Of a stretch of DNA of 64,000 nucleotides, positions 1 through 8,205 are shown piece by piece. Source of the DNA: Streptomyces sp. NBC_01381. Lineage in GTDB: Bacteria > Actinomycetota > Actinomycetes > Streptomycetales > Streptomycetaceae. The stretch spans positions 35,644-99,643 of the forward strand of contig NZ_JAPEPI010000006.1 of assembly GCF_026340305.1 (NCBI RefSeq), written 5' to 3'. The first letter of the stretch is position 1, and each line of letters begins with the position of its first letter. The notes below the pieces were generated by a model, which was given only the letters and a program-made list of their open reading frames with translations, did not search any database and had not been told where the DNA came from. Position numbers and translations under genes: made by a program.

Positions 1-662
1 GTACCGATATCTGGCGGCAGTTCCAGTCGCTCGGCTTCCTCGGCCGTGATCGGGGGCCATGCCATGAACTCGTCCCGCCAGCTCTTCTGCGGGTTCCCGG
101 TGCTGGCCAGGATCCCGCCAGGCATCGTGACGTCTTCCTCGAACATGAGCGGGGTATCGAGGGCGATCTTCGCCGGGAACCAGCTGTCGGCGAGCTGATA
201 GGCCTCGCCGTCGACTCGCCGCACGCGCCGCCGGACGACCACGTGTGTCCCTGGTTTGACGCGCAGCCACTGGGCCACGTCCGCCGGCGCCGGCACAACG
301 GAGACGCGCGGTGTGTCCTGGGTGGCGACACGACCTTGCTCAGCCACGGCCGCCTTCCAGTCGTCGCGTCCCAGTGCGGGATCGTCACGGCGCTGCCCGC
401 TCTCGAAGGTGTGCAAGTGCCATTCGAGCGGCTGGACCTTCCGGACGAAAGTCCCCTTCCCCTGGCGGCTGTTGACGTGCCCCGTCGCCTTGAGCAGGGC
501 GATGACGCGGAAGATCGTTTTGTCCGAGACCTCGTGCTGTGCCGCCAGCTCGGCGGTGCTCGGGAGCTTTTCGCCTGGCGACAGCTCTCCCGAGGTGATC
601 TGGGCCAGCAGGTCGGCCGCGATCTCGCGGACCCTTGGCGCTTCTTTTGGCTTCGGCGGCAT
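1..662 (-). CDS. GntR-family transcriptional repressor, C-terminus cut by window edge
   Basis: Only the first 220 residues are visible; the gene runs off the left edge. Residues about 8-75 form a GntR winged helix (GELSPGEKLPSTAELAAQ, then HVNSRQGKGTFVRKV). From about residue 110 the sequence looks like the start of a UTRA effector-binding domain (VRRRVRRVDGEAYQLADSWF). GntR proteins of the KorSA/TraR type repress transfer genes on Streptomyces conjugative elements, and this one faces the transfer module across a promoter region holding four copies of a 16-bp inverted repeat, so it is probably the transfer repressor and self-regulated. The ATG at 662 was chosen because it precedes the winged helix directly; no strong ribosome site is seen. 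Family assignment is firm, the role is inferred. Confidence 0.85.
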   Translation of the reverse strand, partial: MPPKPKEAPRVREIAADLLAQITSGELSPGEKLPSTAELAAQHEVSDKTIFRVIALLKATGHVNSRQGKGTFVRKVQPLEWHLHTFESGQRRDDPALGRDDWKAAVAEQGRVATQDTPRVSVVPAPADVAQWLRVKPGTHVVVRRRVRRVDGEAYQLADSWFPAKIALDTPLMFEEDVTMPGGILASTGNPQKSWRDEFMAWPPITAEEAERLELPPDIG

Positions 663-680
663 GGTCCGCAGATTAGCCGA

Positions 681-887
681 ACTTCGAGTCTGAAGTAACG
701 GCACCCCGACTTAACTCAGTGGACTTCGAGTCTGAAGTTAGTGGGCGAAGCGCGCGATGACCTGCATGCACCCGTGGATACCCATACTTTGGGCGCCCAT
801 CAGGTGATTCAACTTCGTGTCTGAAGTCGTTGACGAGGTGGATCTCAGGGGCTAAGTTCATGCCTGTGCCCACTTCAGACACGAAGT
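681..887. promoter_or_regulatory. Array of four 16-bp operators (ACTTC-N6-GAAGT)
   Basis: Four copies of one inverted repeat lie at 681-696, 723-738, 812-827 and 872-887. The first two read ACTTCGAGTCTGAAGT, the third ACTTCGTGTCTGAAGT and the fourth is the reverse complement of the third. The arms ACTTC/GAAGT are invariant. The array fills the gap between the leftward GntR gene and the rightward genes, as expected for operators of that repressor. Copies three and four flank the rightward promoter at 830-858 and copies one and two sit just upstream of the GntR start. Confidence 0.8.
830..858 (+). promoter_or_regulatory. Sigma-70 type promoter TTGACG-N17-TAAGTT
   Basis: A near-consensus housekeeping promoter: -35 TTGACG at 830-835, 17-bp spacer, -10 TAAGTT at 853-858, pointing right toward the transfer module. 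Two copies of the operator lie 3 bp before the -35 box and about 13 bp after the -10 box, so a bound repressor would block it. The predicted leader to the first gene at 1318 is about 450 nt and contains no gene I can support. Confidence 0.55.
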
Positions 888-1317
888 TGGGGGAACTTGC
901 AACACCCGTCGGCCGCAATTCAGACAGCCCTCGCCGTGCACGTCGCGGTAGTGGGATCTGCGCGGATTCGCCTGCGCCTTGAGAACTCCACAGTTGATGC
1001 AAGGACTGAAGCCGGAGCTCCCTCCGGCAGACCCCCAGGTAGGTCCCTGGCTAGGTCGCATTGCCCACGTCGGTGGGCCTGTAAGTCCTTGTCCGCGCCG
1101 CCGCGCCCCGTGATGCGTCACGGGATCAGTCGTCTAGGCCCGGCTCAACTCACCTCACGCACGCACCTTGCAGCCCGCACAGGGCAACAGGCCCGGCTCC
1201 GCCGCGCCTCATCAACTCATACGTCGCAGCCGTGCGCTGCCCAGTCGTGACCGGCCCGAAATCGGCCCGGTCACGGCGGAGAACGCACGACCCGGCGAGC
1301 AGAAAGGAACCGAGTAC

Positions 1318-1500
1318 GTGGCAGAGAACCAGCTGTTCCTCGACTACATGGAGGCCTGGCAGGCCTCCGAAGAACACACCTCGGAGTGCGCGAACTGCCA
1401 CGACGACCAGCTGTGTCAGACGGGGACGCCGCTTCACGAGCGGTTTGTCGAGCTGCAGAACCAGTACAGGGAATGGCAGGCCGAGCGGCGGCTGATCTAA
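1318..1500 (+). CDS. Small cysteine-containing protein of unknown function
   Basis: A 60-residue acidic protein with no family I recognise. The GTG at 1318 was preferred to earlier in-frame starts because GAAAGGA lies just upstream (about 1301-1307) and codon use becomes typical there. Two cysteine pairs, CANC around residues 21-24 and a C near 30, could bind a metal, but this is weak. It is the first gene rightward of the operator-controlled promoter and is followed by a hairpin terminator at 1576-1603, so it may form its own short transcript. Confidence 0.55.
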   Translation: MAENQLFLDYMEAWQASEEHTSECANCHDDQLCQTGTPLHERFVELQNQYREWQAERRLI

Positions 1501-1575
1501 CCGCCGCCCGCCTGCCCGTCGTCGCCCGCCCAGAGGGCGGCGGCGACACCGGAAACACCAGCTGACTCAACGACG

Positions 1576-1603
1576 ACGGCCCTGGGATGCACCCCAGGGC
1601 CGT
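1576..1603 (+). terminator. Hairpin terminator after the 1318 gene
   Basis: ACGGCCCTGGG (1576-1586) pairs with CCCAGGGCCGT (1593-1603), an 11-bp G+C-rich stem with a 6-nt loop. No T tract follows, which is common for Streptomyces terminators. Confidence 0.6.
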
Positions 1604-1634
1604 TGTCGGCCGATCACTCAGAGAGGAACCGACT

Positions 1635-1748
1635 GTGAACTACACCCACATCATGCCAGTCCCGCTGAGCGTGGACAGCGACCCGGACATGGACGAGGCG
1701 CTGCGCCGGGTCCGCCAGGGCCAGAGTGGCAGCGGAGGAGTGCGGTGA
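1635..1748 (+). CDS. Very small protein coupled to the following ATPase gene
   Basis: A 37-residue protein starting at GTG 1635 with GAGAGGA upstream (1620-1626). Its TGA (1746-1748) overlaps the GTG start of the next gene in a GTGA arrangement, which suggests translational coupling. The sequence (MNYTHIMPVPL..., then DMDEALRRVRQG) has no recognised domain. The overlap and ribosome site are the reasons to believe it is real. Confidence 0.45.
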   Translation: MNYTHIMPVPLSVDSDPDMDEALRRVRQGQSGSGGVR

Positions 1749-2233
1749 GCACGGCGACGGTCTCAGGAACCGGAGCCATGTGTGAGCTGCGGCCCGAACT
1801 CCCGGCACCGGTCGCTGGCTTGTATCTGCGCCACCGCAGTCAGGGGTTCGTCGCGTACGTGACGGCGTCCCGGGACAACCTTCGGGCGCTGCGCAGGCAG
1901 AGCGCCACCGTGCTGGAGGCCTACGGGGTCGCCCCGGAGGCCATCGACGACGTCCAGCTCGTGATCACGGAGCTGTACGCCAACGCGGTCCAGGCCTGCG
2001 GCGAGCACGTGCCGCTCGTGGTGGACGTGCACACCACCTGGACCGGCGTCGCCGTCCACGTCCATGACCCCGCCCCCGCCGTTCTTCCCCGCCGATCTGC
2101 GGCGCCGGACGACGCCGAGGCCGAGTCCGGCCGGGGCCTGGTCCTCCTGGACGTCCTTGCCCCTGGCTGGACGATCAGGCGCTCCCCCATCGGCAAGCAG
2201 ATCTGCTGCCACCTCCGCACCCCCGGCACGTAG
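1745..2233 (+). CDS. Anti-sigma-factor type ATP-binding protein (HATPase_c, RsbW-like)
   Basis: A 162-residue protein with a GHKL/HATPase_c domain of the kind found in RsbW/SpoIIAB serine kinases that bind and inhibit sigma factors. The N box is ITELYANAV (about 76-84), the following acidic motif VHDPAP (about 110-115) and the glycine box ESGRGLVLLD (about 129-138). Stand-alone copies are very common in Streptomyces and most have no known partner. It overlaps the small gene before it by 4 nt and precedes a WhiB gene, so this is a regulatory group at the head of the transfer region. A second protein of this type is encoded at 37672-38214. Confidence 0.8.
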   Translation: MSTATVSGTGAMCELRPELPAPVAGLYLRHRSQGFVAYVTASRDNLRALRRQSATVLEAYGVAPEAIDDVQLVITELYANAVQACGEHVPLVVDVHTTWTGVAVHVHDPAPAVLPRRSAAPDDAEAESGRGLVLLDVLAPGWTIRRSPIGKQICCHLRTPGT

Positions 2234-2387
2234 CGCTGTCTGCCGTCACGCACACGGGGCGGGCACGTGGAAGGTCAGCCCTCAACGGCGCGGCCGCACA
2301 GGTCGGTCCGCCTCTGAGGGCCGGAGATCACTACGAGCCCGCCCCACCTCCACCAAGCCCAGCACACCGCATTCGAAGGGACATGTC

Positions 2388-2645
2388 ATGGACTGGCGTC
2401 ACAACGCGGTCTGCCGCGAAGAGGACCCCGAGCTGTTCTTCCCGATCGGCTCCACCGGCCCGGCCGTGATGCAGATCGAGGAGGCCAAGGCGGTGTGCCG
2501 CCGCTGCCCGGTCATCGAACAGTGCCTGCAGTGGGCCCTGGAGTCCGGACAGGACGAGGGCGTCTGGGGCGGCCTCTCCGAGGACGAGCGCAGGAACATG
2601 AAGCGGCGCGCCGCCCGCAGGCGTACCACCGCGAACGCCGCCTGA
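2388..2645 (+). CDS. WhiB-like iron-sulfur regulator
   Basis: An 85-residue Wbl protein. The four cluster-binding cysteines are C9, C37, C40 and C46 in the standard C-Xn-CXXC-X5-C arrangement, followed by the GVWGG turn at 58-62 and a basic tail (KRRAARRR) that contacts DNA. Wbl proteins bind a 4Fe-4S cluster and act with the principal sigma factor. The start ATG 2388 has GAAGGG upstream. Wbl genes are frequent on actinomycete plasmids and phages. Its target here is unknown; nearby transfer genes are possible. Confidence 0.92.
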   Translation: MDWRHNAVCREEDPELFFPIGSTGPAVMQIEEAKAVCRRCPVIEQCLQWALESGQDEGVWGGLSEDERRNMKRRAARRRTTANAA

Positions 2646-3073
2646 CCTTCCGCCGGACGGGAGCAGCAGGCAACTCCCTCACCCACACCACGCTGTTCCA
2701 CCAGGCCGGTCGCCCGTCGCACGGGCGGCTGGGCTGAGCGGCAACCGCTGCGTCGCCGGGATCGACCCCGACTACACGCGGCTGCTCCCGGCGGCGGACG
2801 CGATGCACGACATCGACACCGCGCCGCTGCGCGAGACCGACCCCCTGGGGCAATGGCCCCGGCCGCCGTCGCCTGGCTGCGCCAGTACCTCGGGCAGATC
2901 AACAGCACGCCGCCCGCCCGGCGTTGACCGACCACTCCCAACAGACGGCCCTCCGAGTCCTCGGCATTAGAGCTGCCGGGGCCTCGGAGGGCCTGGTCAC
3001 GACCCTACCGACCGACGCCGACCCGCGGTGACCTCTTACACGGAGGCGCCGGATTGCACGAGAGGACTCCCCC
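2646..3073 (+). other. Gap with a possible broken small gene
   Basis: No intact gene is supported. Around 2734-2926 two reading frames look coding in succession: one gives AGIDPDYTRLLPAADAM then APLRETDPLG, and after about 2850 the +1 frame gives MAPAAVAWLRQYLGQINS and a stop at 2926. This resembles one small gene split by a frameshift, but without homologues it stays tentative. The rest holds only the leader of the 3074 gene. Confidence 0.25.
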
Positions 3074-5116
3074 GTGGCCCCCAAGACCGCCACCCGCCGC
3101 AGGCGCAAGGCTGCGCCGGCCGCGAAGCCCCGCAGCGCCGGGCGGGCCAAGGCGTCGACGCCGCCGGCCTCCATCCCCTCCCAGACCCTCGAGGACACCG
3201 CGCCGCTGGTGGTCCCGGAGGCCGACCCGGTCCTGGCCGACGCCGCCGACCGCGCCGCCGACGTCCGGGACCAGGCCGCCGATTCCGCCGCCCGCCTCCT
3301 TGTCGATGGCGAGACCCGCGCCGCCCAACTCGTGGACGGCGCCCGCACCGTGGCCGCCTCGATCACCGAAGCGGCCATGACCGAGCAGGCCCGTGCTCTC
3401 GCCGCGGCAAGGGCCGACGCCGACCAGGTCCGCACGGATGCCGCGACCACCGCGGCCGCCGACGCTGACCAAGTCCGTGCCGACGCCGAAGCGAGGGCGG
3501 AGCAGCTGCTCGCCGACGCCCGCCGCCAGGCGGAAGAGGCCACCACCACGGCGGCCGTGCAGGCCGATGAGGTCCGGACCGAGGCCGCGCAGGCCGCCGC
3601 GAAGACCCTCGCCGACGCGGAGCGCACCGCGGCCGAGACCCGCACCCGCGCCACCACCGATGCTGAACAGCTCCTGGAGCGGGCGCGGGGCGAGGCCGAC
3701 CGGATGCGCGAGAGCGCGGACGACCAGGCCGCGCAGGTGCGGGCCGGGGCCGAGAAGGTGGCCGCCGGCCTTCGGTGGGACGCCGACCGCGCTCTGGCCG
3801 ACGCCCGGTCTACCGCTGAGGAGCTGCGGGCCACCGTCGACAAGGATGTCGCCCGGCTGCGCGAACGGGCCGAACAGGATGCGGAGGCGGCCCGGGGAGC
3901 GGCGACACAGGCCACGGCCGACCAGGACGCCGCCGCCCAGGCCCGAGCTGAGGGCGAACGGATCCTGGAGGCGGCGACGCAGCGCACCGTGCGGCGGGCC
4001 CGGCGCCGGGAGATCCGGGCCGAGTCGCGTGCCGCCCGCCGCAAGGCACGCAACGACGCCCGGCCCGCCGGCGTGGTGCCGCCGCTGTCAGGGCAGGAAC
4101 TGGCGGGCGTGGTCGCGATCGTGCTGGCCGCCGCGACCGTCTCCACCCTCGGCCTGCTCTCCTCCTACACCGCGCTGGAGACCAAGGCGGCCGGGTGGGG
4201 CTGGGAGTGGCCGTGGCTGCTGCCCGTCGGGATCGACGTCGCGGTCCCGGCCTTCACCGGCGCCAGCCTGGTCCTGATCCGCATGGGCATGGAGCTGCGC
4301 TGGATCCGGTGGGTGCCCCGGGCTCTCACCGCGGTGACCGTCTACCTGAACTGGAACGCCTCGGACTCCACCGCGGGCCGCCTCGGGCACGCCGCCCTCA
4401 CCCTGCTGTGGGTGATCTTCTCGGAGATCGCCTCCCACGTGTACGCCACGCGGATCGGCGCGGTCACCGGCAAGAAGCGGATGGAGACCGTACGCCGCAG
4501 CCGCTGGCTGCTCGCCCCGATCCCCACCGCTCGCCTCCGCCGCCGGATGATCCTTTGGGAGATCACCTCCTACGGCGAGGCGCTCACCCGCCTCCAGGAG
4601 CAGACCTACCTGCGAGCGCAGCTCAAGGAGAAGTACGGGCGGCGGTGGCGGAGCAAGGCTCCGCTGGAGCAGCGGATGGCGCTCAAGCTCGGAGAGGCGC
4701 CCGCCGCGCTCGCCGACACGCTCACCCCCCAGGACGCTCACGCCATCGAGCGCGAGGCAGAACCCGAGCACGCTCACTCCGGCGTGAGCACGCTCACCTC
4801 CGGAAACGTTCGCGGTGAGCATGAGCGCCCGGCGCTCACCTCCGGCGCTCACGAGGGTGAGCGCGCCACTGAGGACGCAGACGCTCACCGAGCGGAGAGT
4901 GCTCGTACGCGCAGCGAGAGTGAGGCGCTCACCGAGCGCCGCCACGCGCGCATCCGGCTCCTCTACACCGAGCTCGGACGCCGACCGGAGGCGAAGGAGA
5001 TCATCGACGCGCTCACCGAAGCGGGCCTGTCCGACGAACCAGTCTCCCGCCCGACCGCCCAGCGACTGCGCGCTCAGGTCGAAGCTCCGAGCCCGAGCGC
5101 CCCGGCGAGCGCCTGA
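3074..5116 (+). CDS. DUF2637 (SpdB-like) membrane protein with long N-terminal coiled coil
   Basis: A 680-residue protein in three parts. Residues about 1-335 are alanine-rich helical repeats (ADAERTAAETRTR and the like) expected to form a long coiled coil. Residues about 337-460 hold four hydrophobic segments typical of DUF2637, including GVVAIVLAAATVSTLG and WPWLLPVGIDVAVPAF. The tail (about 610-665) has a helix-turn-helix-like stretch. DUF2637/SpdB proteins are linked to plasmid spreading in Streptomyces mycelium. Start GTG 3074 has GAGAGGA six bases upstream. The DNA of the C-terminal quarter carries 14 copies of GCTCAC/GTGAGC in all frames, see the repeat entry. A shorter relative is encoded at 16502-18181. 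Confidence 0.8.
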   Translation: MAPKTATRRRRKAAPAAKPRSAGRAKASTPPASIPSQTLEDTAPLVVPEADPVLADAADRAADVRDQAADSAARLLVDGETRAAQLVDGARTVAASITEAAMTEQARALAAARADADQVRTDAATTAAADADQVRADAEARAEQLLADARRQAEEATTTAAVQADEVRTEAAQAAAKTLADAERTAAETRTRATTDAEQLLERARGEADRMRESADDQAAQVRAGAEKVAAGLRWDADRALADARSTAEELRATVDKDVARLRERAEQDAEAARGAATQATADQDAAAQARAEGERILEAATQRTVRRARRREIRAESRAARRKARNDARPAGVVPPLSGQELAGVVAIVLAAATVSTLGLLSSYTALETKAAGWGWEWPWLLPVGIDVAVPAFTGASLVLIRMGMELRWIRWVPRALTAVTVYLNWNASDSTAGRLGHAALTLLWVIFSEIASHVYATRIGAVTGKKRMETVRRSRWLLAPIPTARLRRRMILWEITSYGEALTRLQEQTYLRAQLKEKYGRRWRSKAPLEQRMALKLGEAPAALADTLTPQDAHAIEREAEPEHAHSGVSTLTSGNVRGEHERPALTSGAHEGERATEDADAHRAESARTRSESEALTERRHARIRLLYTELGRRPEAKEIIDALTEAGLSDEPVSRPTAQRLRAQVEAPSPSAPASA

Positions 5117-5205
5117 CGCTCATCCCCTGCTGCCCTTGGCCGCCACCGGCCTGCGCTCGAGCGTGAGCGCGGACCGGTGACGGCCACGGCCGGCAGGCCG
5201 CTCAC
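4720..5205. repeat. Cluster of 14 GCTCAC/GTGAGC hexamers
   Basis: Copies start at 4720, 4736, 4772, 4784, 4792, 4815, 4834, 4847, 4857, 4883, 4927, 5011, 5163 and 5200, on both strands, in 486 bp. A given hexamer counted on both strands would be expected well under once. They fall in all reading frames of the host gene (CTCACC as Leu-Thr, GCTCAC as Ala-His, GTGAGC as Val-Ser, GTGAG split as Gly-Glu), so the signal is in the DNA, not the protein. Possible roles are a TraB recognition cluster (clt-like) or another protein-loading site. Confidence 0.6.
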
Positions 5206-5249
5206 CCCGGCCGAAACACCCGCCCCGGCTACGAAAGGAAAGAACCCCC

Positions 5250-5792
5250 ATGTCGCCGACGCGCACAGCGGCGCCTCCGAGTACCGCACCACTCCACCTC
5301 GACGGACCCGATGCGCCGCCCACGCCCGCGATGCGCCGCTTCATCGCCGCCGCGCTCGCCCAGGAACGCAGCGACATCCACGGCATCGCCGTTCCGCAGG
5401 TCGTTCCTCCCCGATCTCACCGTCTGATCCCGGTGAGCGTGCGGAATGTGCTGACCAGTTGGGGCTGGTGGCAGGGGCCGGTAGCCCAGCCGCCCTCAGT
5501 CCATCTGCTCCAGGTCAGGGACGTGCTGAAGGCCCTCGGGTGGGCCCAGTCCCTGGACATCACGGTGACCGGGCGCATGTGCGTGCGCGGCGCCCAGTCG
5601 ATGCTCGAGCGCACCGGCCACGTCACCGGGCACGATCGCGAAAGAGCCGTCCAGTACATGCAGAAGGAACTGGCAAATCACGGCGTCACCATGGCATTTC
5701 ACGCCTGGAATGACCTGCCGGAACAAACCCTCCAAAAGGTCGAAGGACTGCTCACGGCGGCTGCTCGAATGGCTCTTGAGAACGGAGAGTGA
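5250..5792 (+). CDS. Unknown protein, possibly DUF6197-like
   Basis: A 180-residue protein with start ATG 5250 and a strong GAAAGGAAAG ribosome site. The N-terminal 35 residues are proline-rich and probably disordered. The core (LQVRDVLKALGWAQS, then GRMCVRGAQSML) recalls small actinobacterial proteins named DUF6197, which share a W near the middle and a CxxGA motif, but this is from memory. No enzymatic motif is visible. It sits between the DUF2637 protein and a small membrane protein that overlaps its end, so it is likely cotranscribed with the transfer genes. Confidence 0.6.
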   Translation: MSPTRTAAPPSTAPLHLDGPDAPPTPAMRRFIAAALAQERSDIHGIAVPQVVPPRSHRLIPVSVRNVLTSWGWWQGPVAQPPSVHLLQVRDVLKALGWAQSLDITVTGRMCVRGAQSMLERTGHVTGHDRERAVQYMQKELANHGVTMAFHAWNDLPEQTLQKVEGLLTAAARMALENGE

Positions 5793-5794
5793 AG

Positions 5795-6406
5795 GTGCCA
5801 TCCAACGACGATCAGCAGTTCATCGAAATTATCAAGGGAAATGGAATGAGCACCCCTCAGGAAAGCGCCGGGCACGGGCCATACGGTTCCCCGCAGGCAA
5901 CACCCAAGACGGGCCTGACGCCACGCGGGAAGGCGGGAATCGCTATTAGCGCGGCCATCCTTTCCGGCGTCGGGATCACCTGGTTCCAGTCGAATGCAGC
6001 CGATCAGGCCGCGCAGGAGGCAAAAACTCAGGAGATTGCGCTGCAGAAAGACCGCCTGGAGCTGGAGCGGCTCAAGGAATTGAACCGTGCGGACGCGATC
6101 GACCGAAAGGACCAGACGACCGCGCAGAGGACCCGCCAGGCGTCCGTCGACGCGTGCGTGAAGAGCAACGCCAGCAAGGTCGGCAAGGGCTACGGTGCGC
6201 CTTCCCAGAGGGACATCGTGGATGACTGCCAAGCCCAGTACCCGACCTCGGAGGACGGCTCCGACATGGCGGCAGCCGGATCAGCCAAGGACGCCGGCGC
6301 CGGGGACGGCGTAGAGCTGAACCAGGGCACCCTGATCGGCTTCGGCGCTGGCGCGGCGCTCGTCGGGTACTTCGTCATCCGCGGCCGCAAGGGCAACGCA
6401 GCGTAG
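5795..6406 (+). CDS. Small two-segment membrane protein
   Basis: A protein of about 203 residues. A hydrophobic segment (KAGIAISAAILSGVGITWF) lies near residue 50 and another (TLIGFGAGAALVGYFVI) near the C-terminus, separated by a charged helical region (EIALQKDRLELERLKEL) and two cysteines. GTG 5795 is preferred because GGAG at 5784-5787 is 7 nt upstream; GTG 5789 (overlapping the preceding stop) and ATG 5846, which has AAGGGA upstream, are alternatives. Position and topology suggest an accessory envelope protein of the TraB-type transfer apparatus. No family recognised. Confidence 0.6.
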   Translation: MPSNDDQQFIEIIKGNGMSTPQESAGHGPYGSPQATPKTGLTPRGKAGIAISAAILSGVGITWFQSNAADQAAQEAKTQEIALQKDRLELERLKELNRADAIDRKDQTTAQRTRQASVDACVKSNASKVGKGYGAPSQRDIVDDCQAQYPTSEDGSDMAAAGSAKDAGAGDGVELNQGTLIGFGAGAALVGYFVIRGRKGNAA

Positions 6407-6410
6407 TTAC

Positions 6411-6503
6411 TTCCTACTTACTTCCCGGCTCGAGAACCCCGGATCAGCACTCCCATGCGAGGGGCTGCCTGCGGTTTTGGGGCGGGAGGTAAGTAAGTAG
6501 GAA
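6411..6503. repeat. Long-range inverted repeat TTCCTACTTACTT
   Basis: TTCCTACTTACTT at 6411-6423 is matched by its exact complement AAGTAAGTAGGAA at 6491-6503, 67 nt apart. Each arm contains tandem ACTT units (GTTACTTCCTACTTACTT on the left). The pair fills the gap between two transfer genes and ends just before the ribosome site of the next gene. The A+T-rich arms stand out in this G+C-rich DNA. It may be an operator pair, a looping element or a weak terminator. Confidence 0.6.
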
Positions 6504-6524
6504 CTCCAGAGAGTGAGGAGTGCG

Positions 6525-8192
6525 ATGGCGACCGACACGGTCCCTGCGGCCGAACCAGGCCCGAACGACCCACCCGACAGCAACCTCCCCGGCGGGCCCG
6601 TACGGGGACTGATCGCGCAGGCGCTCGCCGCCGAAGAGGTCGCCCGGCCCGTGCCCGACCAGGGAAGTGCCGCGAGCACCGACGGGGGCGGAGACAGTGA
6701 CACCCACAGCGCCCCGCCCGGCGTCACCAGTGCCGCCTACCACGCACCGGACGAGGGCGGTGAGGAGAGCACCCAGGCCGCCGGATCGCGGTACAAGCAG
6801 AGTGTCTGGAAGGAGCTCTGCCTGGCCGGAGTGAAGCGCTGGGCTAAAGGCGGCGGCACCGAGAACAAGCGCTTGGACTTGCAGAAAGCGCAGGCCCAGG
6901 CGAACCAGACCAAGACGGCCAAGACGGTCACGATAAGCAGTTCCGGAGGACTCCCATCCAGGGGCGGAAGTGGCGGCGGATCGGCAGCCCCGAACGGAAA
7001 GTCCATGGGGAGTAAATCCCCCACGGGCGGGACGGAAAAGGGGCCCAAGAATTCCCGAACGGATTCCCGCCAGGGCCCTTCAGGGCGCTCAGGTTCCGGT
7101 TCCGGAGCGAGTCCGGTAGGAAGCGGAGGAGGTGGCAAAGGAAACCCCGGAAAGGATGGGCCCAAGAACGGTGGCGGCAAGTCCCCGAAGAGTTCCAAAG
7201 GGGACGGACGCATCGACGGATCCGGGGGCGGAAAGAACGGACACTCCCCCGGCGCGTCGAAGGGGAAGGACGGCTCCGGTTCGTCCGGGGGCGGCAAGAG
7301 TACGAAGGAAAAGGACACCGGCTCCGGGAAGAGCGGCGCCAGCGGGTCCTCCCCGGGCGGCGGCCCGGCGAGGAAGGGCAGCTCAGGCAAGAACGGCGCG
7401 GCCGGCTCGAAGGGCTCCAGCGGTGGATCGGGACCCGGCTCGGCCGGCAAGGACGACGGCAGGAACGGCAAGCAGCCGCTGACGGGCGCCGACGGTAAGC
7501 CCTACGACACCCAGAAGTCCCGCGAGACGGGTCACGGCGACGGTGTCCGCGCGAACAGGGTCTACGGCCACATCAAGGCATACGGGCGCGGCGTGAAGGA
7601 CGGCTGGGGCGACCAGGAGGAGGTCCGCAAGAAGGACGAGCAGCGCCTGGACCAGGCGCACGCGACGTGGCAGCAGGACCAGGCGGAGAACGAGAAGGAG
7701 GAGCAGGGCATGGGCAAAGCGGCCGTAGCAACGCCCCTTGAGGTCAAGAAGATCGACGCGTCGAAGCTGACCCTGGGCAACGGCAAGAGCCTCGAGCGCA
7801 AGGAAGTCCGTACGTACAAGGGCTTCCAGCGGCGTCTGGAGGCGAAGTCCGCGGCCATGCAGCAGGTCGCCGAAGCCACCAAGGCGCTCCAGGCCGCCGC
7901 CGAAGAGCAGGCCAAGGAGATCCAGCAGCTCGTAGAGGACGCGAAGGGCGTCAAGGGCGGCGAGAAGCTCATCGGCCACCTGGAGAAGCTCGTGGAGAGG
8001 GCCACGATCCAGGCGGGCAAGGCGGAGGAGCTGCACAAGCGAGCCGTGAGGGCCGCAGACGCCTGCAAGGCACTCATCGCCAACATCGAGACCCGCTACC
8101 AGCCGCTCTACCAGGCGATCGTCGACTCCGATGAGTCGACCTCCCCGGAACTGCGGTTCTTCCGCGACGCCGGATACACCAAGGCCGCCTAG
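6525..8192 (+). CDS. Low-complexity Gly/Ser/Lys-rich protein with C-terminal coiled coil
   Basis: A 555-residue protein starting at ATG 6525 with GAGGAG 4 nt upstream. Residues about 145-335 are almost only Gly, Ser, Lys, Pro and Asp (GGGKNGHSPGASKGKDGSG and similar) and must be disordered and strongly basic. The remainder (about 355-540) is charged and helical, with EAKSAAMQQVAEATKALQAA and VEDAKGVKGGEKLIGHLEK suggesting a coiled coil. It precedes a small helical protein and TraB with short gaps. A basic disordered segment could bind DNA or cell-wall polymers, but no function can be assigned from sequence. Confidence 0.65.
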   Translation: MATDTVPAAEPGPNDPPDSNLPGGPVRGLIAQALAAEEVARPVPDQGSAASTDGGGDSDTHSAPPGVTSAAYHAPDEGGEESTQAAGSRYKQSVWKELCLAGVKRWAKGGGTENKRLDLQKAQAQANQTKTAKTVTISSSGGLPSRGGSGGGSAAPNGKSMGSKSPTGGTEKGPKNSRTDSRQGPSGRSGSGSGASPVGSGGGGKGNPGKDGPKNGGGKSPKSSKGDGRIDGSGGGKNGHSPGASKGKDGSGSSGGGKSTKEKDTGSGKSGASGSSPGGGPARKGSSGKNGAAGSKGSSGGSGPGSAGKDDGRNGKQPLTGADGKPYDTQKSRETGHGDGVRANRVYGHIKAYGRGVKDGWGDQEEVRKKDEQRLDQAHATWQQDQAENEKEEQGMGKAAVATPLEVKKIDASKLTLGNGKSLERKEVRTYKGFQRRLEAKSAAMQQVAEATKALQAAAEEQAKEIQQLVEDAKGVKGGEKLIGHLEKLVERATIQAGKAEELHKRAVRAADACKALIANIETRYQPLYQAIVDSDESTSPELRFFRDAGYTKAA

Positions 8193-8205
8193 AAGGAGAT
8201 GGACC

